Assembly: GCA_910578305.1 (NCBI GenBank)
Contig: CAJTQH010000001.1
Span: 20,489 to 41,659, forward strand
Source of the DNA: an uncultured Muribaculaceae bacterium
Lineage (GTDB): Bacteria > Bacteroidota > Bacteroidia > Bacteroidales > Muribaculaceae
Length of the DNA: 21,171 nt
Direction: 5' to 3'
Shown in pieces: positions 16,081 to 21,171 of the stretch. Numbering within the stretch: position 1 is the first letter of the stretch; each line of letters begins with the position of its first letter. The position numbers and the translations under genes are program-made. The notes beneath the pieces are model-generated. The model ran no database searches. It worked only from the letters and a program-made list of their open reading frames with translations, and was not told where the DNA came from.

Positions 16081-17874
16081 ATGAAACGTCTACTATCACG
16101 CATGGCCGCCATAGCAGCCGCCATGATACTGACCGGTCAGGTATCCGCACAGGACATGCGGGAAAACGTGACCGTGCAATATGACCGGATACCCGAACTG
16201 CGCGATTACGAAAAGCTCAACATCAATCCACGCATAGAACTCTCGGCAGTCAGACTTTCGGCGCTCCCATACAGCACACGTCAGGTAAAGGTAGCTGTGC
16301 CCGGCACCATACCCACACTGGCACCGGCGGCATACGCCGACAGCATCTACACGTCGCCATATCGCGGATATGCAGCACTCGGATTCATGCCGAGCTTCAA
16401 TCTCGGAGCCTCAGCCGGATACAAAATTTTCGACACCGACCACACTCGTCTTAACGCATGGATGCAATATGACGGCACATCTTATAAAGGCTCCATGATG
16501 CCCGTAACTCAAGGCGAGGACGCAGGCAAGATGTATGTTCGGCGCAACACAGCCACCATCGGTGCCGAGCTGCATCAGGCCGTAGGGTCAGAATCATTTA
16601 TCAATGCCGGTATCGACTATACTTACGCCCGGTTCAGCATCCCTGAGGTCAACGACCGCCACAACCAGAGCGCACACCGGTTCAACGCATCAGCCATGTG
16701 GACGCTCGATCACGGAGACTTCCATTATGGACTCGGAGCAGAATACGGCCGATTCGCCTATGTCAACACCGACAACTATACCCTTATCCCATCCATAACA
16801 TCGCTATGGGAGAATCTGAAAGTCAGTCCGGCCCGCGAAAACCGTGTCAAAGCACACGGATTCTTCTACGGTAAGTTTGCCGGAGCATCTGCCGCCGGGA
16901 TGGACATCGCATTCACATACACAGGCTATTCACGTCTCTACGACTATGCCGGAGATTCCGACCGCATAATGCTGATACCCTACGGCAAACCTCACTTCAG
17001 CATGCTGCATCTACACCCGTTCTACCGCTTCGACATCGACCGTGTGGCAATAGATCTCGGCCTCAATATAGATCTACGGTTCAATAGCGGCAAAATGTTT
17101 CATATCACACCGCAGGCATCAGCCACATGGACTCCGTCCGATATAGTGAAAGTATATGCCACGGCTCGGGGCGGACAATGGGAAAACACCCTTGGATCGC
17201 TGTTTGACATCACCCCCTACTCACTCCCATTCAGCTCCTATCGCAACTCTTCGATCCCGGTTGAAGCCGAAGCCGGAGTAACAGTAGGTCTATGGAAAGG
17301 CTTTTATGCCGAGATTTCCGCAGCATACGCAATCGCCAACGACTGGCTGATGCCCGAGACACACGCCATCGTCGACAACCAGGTTTTAGAGACACCACAG
17401 ACCGTATTTACCGCATTTGACTTTAAAAGCCTGAAGCTGACAGGAAGCATCGGTTACAACTACCGCAACATAGTGGATCTGAAAGCCTCGTTTGAAGCTG
17501 CTCCACAAAAACTCGACCGCGGCTACTATCTGTGGCGTGACCGCGCAAAACACGTGGCATCAGTAGATCTGCGAGTAACACCTATCAAGCAGCTCGACAT
17601 AGACCTCGGATGGGAATACCGTGGAGGCCGGGCCATAAGCTATACATCACTCAGCTCCGACTTTCCATTGCCGGCCGATCAGCCCATAGCCACTACCAAG
17701 CTGCGCAACCTCGGTTCAGTGAGCAACCTCAAGGCTGGAGCACTCTACCGCATCACCGACCGTTGGAGTGCATTCATCCGTGGAGAAAATCTTCTCAACC
17801 GTCATTGCTTCCTCATCTGCGGCGTACCTGCACAGGGCATCACAGGCCTCGTGGGAGCCACTTACAAATTCTAA
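16081..17874 (+). CDS. Outer-membrane beta-barrel protein, TonB-receptor-like without plug
   Basis: 597 residues from the ATG at 16081, chosen for the signal peptide MKRLLSRMAAIAAAMILTGQVSAQ; an ATG at 16069 adds only four residues. After a 70-100 residue N-terminal stretch the protein is alternating amphipathic strands rich in Tyr/Phe (GYAALGFMPSFNLGASAGY, GAELHQAVG, FHYGLGAEYGRFAY) and ends in GLVGATYKF, with the terminal Phe expected of BAM substrates. The last strands resemble TonB-dependent receptors (DRWSAFIRGENLLNRH), but no TonB box or plug domain is seen and the length is short for a receptor. Its transported substrate is unknown. It is co-transcribed with the TPR gene before it and the glycosyltransferase 34 nt after it. 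Confidence 0.8.
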   Translation: MKRLLSRMAAIAAAMILTGQVSAQDMRENVTVQYDRIPELRDYEKLNINPRIELSAVRLSALPYSTRQVKVAVPGTIPTLAPAAYADSIYTSPYRGYAALGFMPSFNLGASAGYKIFDTDHTRLNAWMQYDGTSYKGSMMPVTQGEDAGKMYVRRNTATIGAELHQAVGSESFINAGIDYTYARFSIPEVNDRHNQSAHRFNASAMWTLDHGDFHYGLGAEYGRFAYVNTDNYTLIPSITSLWENLKVSPARENRVKAHGFFYGKFAGASAAGMDIAFTYTGYSRLYDYAGDSDRIMLIPYGKPHFSMLHLHPFYRFDIDRVAIDLGLNIDLRFNSGKMFHITPQASATWTPSDIVKVYATARGGQWENTLGSLFDITPYSLPFSSYRNSSIPVEAEAGVTVGLWKGFYAEISAAYAIANDWLMPETHAIVDNQVLETPQTVFTAFDFKSLKLTGSIGYNYRNIVDLKASFEAAPQKLDRGYYLWRDRAKHVASVDLRVTPIKQLDIDLGWEYRGGRAISYTSLSSDFPLPADQPIATTKLRNLGSVSNLKAGALYRITDRWSAFIRGENLLNRHCFLICGVPAQGITGLVGATYKF

Positions 17875-17908
17875 CATCGCACACTACTCCTTATTATTAT
17901 ATCAGCTT

Positions 17909-18709
17909 ATGCACAACGCAAGCCACTCTCTGTCAAATACCGGTAAAACAGTCACTCCATCCGACAGCGTGGTGATCATACCCACATACAACGAAAAAGA
18001 AAATGTGGCCGCCATAATTGATGCCGTAATGTCGCTGCCACGTAAGATGGACGTGCTCATCATCGACGACGGATCGCCCGACGGGACTGCCGACATCGTA
18101 CGCAATAAAATCGCCGAGTATCCCGAGCGGGTGTACATGGTGGAGCGTCATGGCAAACTCGGGCTCGGCACAGCTTACATAGCCGGATTCAAATGGGCTT
18201 TGCAGCGTCCGCGCTACTCCTACATCTTCGAGATGGACGCGGACTTCTCCCATAACCCCAATGATCTGCTTGCTCTTTATGACGCATGTGCCACAGAAGG
18301 AGCCGACATGTCGGTTGGATCACGCTACATCACCGGTGTCAATGTTGTCAACTGGCCTATGGGCCGTGTGCTCATGTCATACTATGCATCGGCCTACGTG
18401 CGGCTCGTGACACGGTTGAAAGTACGCGACACCACAGCAGGATTTGCATGCTATACACGCCGCGTCCTTGAGACCATAGATCTTGACAACATCCGGTTCA
18501 AAGGCTATGCTTTCCAGATTGAAATGAAATTCACCGCCCACAAGTGCGGTTTCACCATAAAGGAAGTGCCCATAATTTTCGTCAACCGCGTTCTGGGCAC
18601 AAGTAAGATGTCGAGCGGCATATTCAGCGAAGCAATGCTCGGCGTAATACGACTTAAAATAAGTAGCTGGTTTAAGAAATATCCACGATATGATTCCGCA
18701 AAACATTGA
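17909..18709 (+). CDS. Polyprenol-phosphate mannosyltransferase-type glycosyltransferase (GT2, DPM1-like)
   Basis: 266 residues, cytosolic GT-A fold. It probably transfers a sugar (mannose in characterised relatives) from a nucleotide sugar to polyprenyl phosphate, making the lipid-linked donor for periplasmic glycosylation. Motifs: VVIIPTYNEKENV (21-33), DDGSPDGT (53-60), KLGLGTAYIAGF (83-94), the metal-binding DAD in EMDADFSHNP (110-112), VGSRY (136-140), and FKGYAFQIEMKF with the VPIIF segment that ends the DPM1 core. There is no C-terminal membrane domain, as in the short bacterial forms. The frame is open upstream into the barrel gene, but the ATG at 17909 gives the family-length start. 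The last 20 nt overlap pyrC. The sugar specificity cannot be read from the sequence. Confidence 0.9.
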   Translation: MHNASHSLSNTGKTVTPSDSVVIIPTYNEKENVAAIIDAVMSLPRKMDVLIIDDGSPDGTADIVRNKIAEYPERVYMVERHGKLGLGTAYIAGFKWALQRPRYSYIFEMDADFSHNPNDLLALYDACATEGADMSVGSRYITGVNVVNWPMGRVLMSYYASAYVRLVTRLKVRDTTAGFACYTRRVLETIDLDNIRFKGYAFQIEMKFTAHKCGFTIKEVPIIFVNRVLGTSKMSSGIFSEAMLGVIRLKISSWFKKYPRYDSAKH

Positions 18710-20060
18710 TCTGTCGAAATGTACCCTTATACATAACGTATATGTAGTGAACGAAGGCTCCGCACCTCTCGGATACGTGCTTGTGCACGACGATACCATT
18801 GCCGAAGTGGGGCAAGGGCCGGCTCCCGACGGATTTCTAATGTCTGGCACCGTCATTGACGGTAAAGAGCGCCTGCTGCTGCCCGGAGTCATTGACACAC
18901 ATGTGCATTTCCGCGACCCGGGATTGACACACAAGGCCGACATGGGCACTGAAAGTCTGGCTGCGGTCATGGGTGGTGTGACATCGTTTATCGACATGCC
19001 CAACACCAGTCCGGCCACAACTTCCATGGAGGCCGTAGACAGCAAGATGAAGCGTGCCGCCGAAGTATCAATGGCAAATTACGGCTTCTTCATCGGTGCT
19101 ACTGCCGACAATCTCGACCGGCTTGTACATGCCGACTATTCCCGAGTTGCAGGAGTAAAGCTGTTCATGGGATCTTCGACCGGCAACATGCTCTTGGACA
19201 ACGATGAGATGATGCGCCGAATCATGGCCGAAGTACCTGCCATTGTGGCCGTTCATGCCGAGGACGAACAGCTACTGCAAGCCAACCGCCGTGAAATAAC
19301 CGAACGTTACGGCGAAGACCTCCCCATCGGCTTTCATCCCATAATACGCGACCACCGCGTGTGCTTCGAAGCCTCACGGCGCATAGTCGAACTTGCAAAG
19401 CAATACAATCACCGGCTGCATCTGCTACATGTATCCACGGCCGACGAACTCAACCTGCTTTCGCCGGGAACACCTCAAGGTAAACTGATCACTGCCGAGA
19501 CCTGCCCGCAGTATCTGGCCTTCTGCGACGAACAGTATGCCATGCTCGGAGCACGCATAAAATGCAATCCGGCGATAAAGCGCCCTGCCGACCGCGACGC
19601 GCTGCGACGCGCTGTCACCGACGGACGCATAGACACCATTGCCACCGACCATGCACCGCATCTGCCTGAAGAAAAGCGCGGCAATGCCCTTACAGCCGTA
19701 TCGGGCATGCCATTGATACAGTTTTCCCTCACGCTTATGCTACAGATGGCCGAGGAAGGATATTTCAATATCTCCACCGTTGTGGAAAAAATGTGTCATA
19801 ACCCAGCTATAATCTATGGCATAGATCGCCGCGGATTTATACGCCCCGGATATTATGCCGATCTTGTGCTTGTCAACAACGACTGCGAGCCATATACCAT
19901 CACCGACCAATGGGCGGTGAGCCGGTGCGGATGGACCCCTCTCAGCGGCCTCACAGTAGGCAACAAAGTGGATCTGACAATGGTTAACGGAAAGATAGCA
20001 TATCGCTTCGGCGTATCCTTCTCTACAGTCCGTGGACGCAGCCTGAATTTCACACATTGA
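18690..20060 (+). CDS. pyrC: Dihydroorotase (class I)
   Basis: Zinc amidohydrolase of de novo pyrimidine synthesis that interconverts carbamoyl-aspartate and dihydroorotate. 456 residues, matching the family. Metal and catalytic residues are visible: H71 and H73 in DTHVHFRDPG, K157 in GVKLFMGSSTG (the carbamylated lysine position), H189 in VHAED, H247 in LHLLHVST and D320 in ATDHAPH. GLTHKADMGTES and the NPAIIYGI region are also typical. The Bacteroidota enzyme is often labelled allantoinase-like, but dihydroorotase is the better call given a complete motif set and the core-gene setting. It overlaps the glycosyltransferase gene by 20 nt, so it is translated from the same message. Confidence 0.94.
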   Translation: MIPQNIDLSKCTLIHNVYVVNEGSAPLGYVLVHDDTIAEVGQGPAPDGFLMSGTVIDGKERLLLPGVIDTHVHFRDPGLTHKADMGTESLAAVMGGVTSFIDMPNTSPATTSMEAVDSKMKRAAEVSMANYGFFIGATADNLDRLVHADYSRVAGVKLFMGSSTGNMLLDNDEMMRRIMAEVPAIVAVHAEDEQLLQANRREITERYGEDLPIGFHPIIRDHRVCFEASRRIVELAKQYNHRLHLLHVSTADELNLLSPGTPQGKLITAETCPQYLAFCDEQYAMLGARIKCNPAIKRPADRDALRRAVTDGRIDTIATDHAPHLPEEKRGNALTAVSGMPLIQFSLTLMLQMAEEGYFNISTVVEKMCHNPAIIYGIDRRGFIRPGYYADLVLVNNDCEPYTITDQWAVSRCGWTPLSGLTVGNKVDLTMVNGKIAYRFGVSFSTVRGRSLNFTH

Positions 20061-20066
20061 AAGTCA

Positions 20067-20096
20067 TTGCTATTTCATTTTTATTCAATATCTTTG
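20067..20096 (+). promoter_or_regulatory. Bacteroidota promoter of the oxidoreductase gene
   Basis: TTG (20067-20069), 19 nt, then TATCTTTG (20089-20096): both boxes and the spacing fit the Bacteroidota consensus. It starts right after the pyrC stop and leaves a leader of roughly 55 nt before the ATG at 20158. Confidence 0.75.
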
Positions 20097-20157
20097 CCTC
20101 AGATTGAATTTTAGAATAATTAACCTATAATCATACCAGAAATATACAATCAGTAGT

Positions 20158-21171
20158 ATGTTAGACGAAACAAGAGTGAAAACCCTCGACAAAGTCGTTG
20201 TACGCTTCTCCGGTGATTCCGGCGACGGCATGCAGCTCGTGGGCAACATCTTTACAAATGTGTCGGCAGGCATCGGCAATCAGGTGTCGACATTCCCCGA
20301 CTATCCGGCTGAAATCCGCGCACCACAGGGATCACTGGGAGGTGTATCCGGTTTTCAGGTAAGCGTCGGACAACAGGTACACACACCGGGCGACAAGTGC
20401 GATGTACTCGTAGCAATGAATCCGGCCGCACTGAAACAGAACGTGCGCCATGTCAAAGAGGGAGGCATCATAATAGTCGATATCGACTCTTTCAAGGAAG
20501 CCGATCTGAAAAAAGCTCAGTTTGCTACCGACGACCCGTTCAAAGAACTCGGCATACGCGCTCAGGTGCTTGACGTGCCGGTTACGTCAATGACCAAGAA
20601 CGCACTTGCCGACAGCGGCCTTGACAACAAAAGCATAGTGAAGTGCCGCAACTTCTTCGCTCTCGGACTCGTGTGCTGGCTATTCGACCGTCCGATGGAT
20701 AGTGTGCGTCACTTCCTTACAAAGAAATTTGCCAAAAAACCGGCCATACTCGACGCCAACTCCAAGGTGCTTGACGCAGGCTACAATTATGGCGCCAACA
20801 TACACGCATCGGTATCGACCTACCGTATCGAGACCGAATCGGCTCGTCCCGGCGTTTACACCGACATCAACGGTAACACAGCCACCGCATGGGGCTTGAT
20901 CATGGCTTCTGAGAAAAGCGGACGACCGCTTTTCCTCGGCAGCTATCCCATCACCCCGGCCACAGACATTCTTCAGGAATTGGCCAAGCGCAAGGACCTC
21001 GGAGTCAAAGCCGTGCAGATGGAAGACGAAATTGCCGGCGTATGCTCGGCCATAGGCGCGGCATTTGCCGGAAATCTCGCCGTGACATCGACTTCCGGCC
21101 CCGGCCTCGCACTCAAGAGCGAAGGCATCGGTCTGGCCGTGATAGCCGAATTACCGCTCGTGGTGATCGAC
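20158..21171 (+). CDS. korA: 2-oxoacid (2-oxoglutarate):ferredoxin oxidoreductase, fused gamma-alpha subunit, 5' part
   Basis: Oxygen-sensitive enzyme of anaerobes that oxidises a 2-oxoacid to acyl-CoA with reduction of ferredoxin. 338 codons are present, open to the window edge, out of about 610-620 expected. The N-terminal gamma domain (about 10-200) begins VVRFSGDSGDGMQLVG and contains FPDYPAEIRAPQG and VLVAMNPAAL. The alpha domain starts near residue 235 with WGLIMASEKSG, GSYPITPATD and QMEDEIAGVCSAIGAAFAG, then TSTSGPG. The fusion order gamma-alpha and the PAEIRAPQG sequence favour 2-oxoglutarate (KorA) over pyruvate, but the substrate is inferred. The beta subunit (KorB) should follow outside the window. 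It has its own promoter. Confidence 0.92.
   Translation, partial: MLDETRVKTLDKVVVRFSGDSGDGMQLVGNIFTNVSAGIGNQVSTFPDYPAEIRAPQGSLGGVSGFQVSVGQQVHTPGDKCDVLVAMNPAALKQNVRHVKEGGIIIVDIDSFKEADLKKAQFATDDPFKELGIRAQVLDVPVTSMTKNALADSGLDNKSIVKCRNFFALGLVCWLFDRPMDSVRHFLTKKFAKKPAILDANSKVLDAGYNYGANIHASVSTYRIETESARPGVYTDINGNTATAWGLIMASEKSGRPLFLGSYPITPATDILQELAKRKDLGVKAVQMEDEIAGVCSAIGAAFAGNLAVTSTSGPGLALKSEGIGLAVIAELPLVVID

Noticed and set aside
1..21171. CRISPR arrays, tRNA or rRNA genes, insertion sequences, integrases or phage genes
   Set aside because: None was found on reading both strands; the window is filled by core chromosomal genes with short promoter gaps.

Overview
The window looks like chromosomal DNA of an anaerobic Bacteroidales bacterium, most likely from the Muribaculaceae or a related gut family. 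Several signs agree. There are type IX secretion (T9SS) genes, porU and porV, with porV next to ispF. The Rex repressor has the Bacteroidales sequence type. A 2-oxoacid:ferredoxin oxidoreductase is present. Promoters repeatedly carry the Bacteroidota -7 box TAnnTTTG, and Shine-Dalgarno sequences are not evident. Nothing suggests a mobile island: there is no transposase, integrase, phage gene, tRNA, rRNA or CRISPR array. No gene-free stretch exceeds about 300 bases; the longest gaps are 3595-3803 and 12841-13071, both divergent promoter regions.

Layout from left to right. On the minus strand lie the 5' part of dnaX (clamp loader gamma/tau, running off the left edge) and, upstream of it, a membrane histidine kinase with a periplasmic helical-repeat sensor. 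Divergent from the kinase is porU (T9SS sortase), ended by a good hairpin terminator. After it comes a 110-residue protein that is little more than a signal peptide plus a T9SS C-terminal-domain-like fold. Facing these on the minus strand is the porV-ispF pair. Next come three minus-strand genes in one unit: an Ig-like lipoprotein, rex, and a fumarylacetoacetate-hydrolase-fold protein that has lost its metal ligands.

A divergent promoter region (12841-13071) then starts a plus-strand unit of four closely spaced genes: a 990-residue TPR protein, an outer-membrane beta-barrel, a DPM1-type glycosyltransferase and dihydroorotase (pyrC). A separate promoter drives a fused gamma-alpha subunit of 2-oxoglutarate-type ferredoxin oxidoreductase, which runs off the right edge.

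Functionally, the left-centre is a T9SS cluster: PorV carries substrates at the outer membrane and PorU cleaves their C-terminal signal. The mini-CTD protein and the divergent kinase may belong to the same circuit, but that is inference. The right side joins cell-envelope functions (TPR protein, barrel, lipid-linked sugar synthesis) to pyrimidine synthesis and anaerobic 2-oxoacid metabolism. Most genes are ordinary core Bacteroidales genes. The items most worth a second look are the mini-CTD protein with its promoter palindrome, the dead FAH-like enzyme translationally coupled to rex, the palindromic repeat read through inside dnaX, and the TPR/barrel pair.
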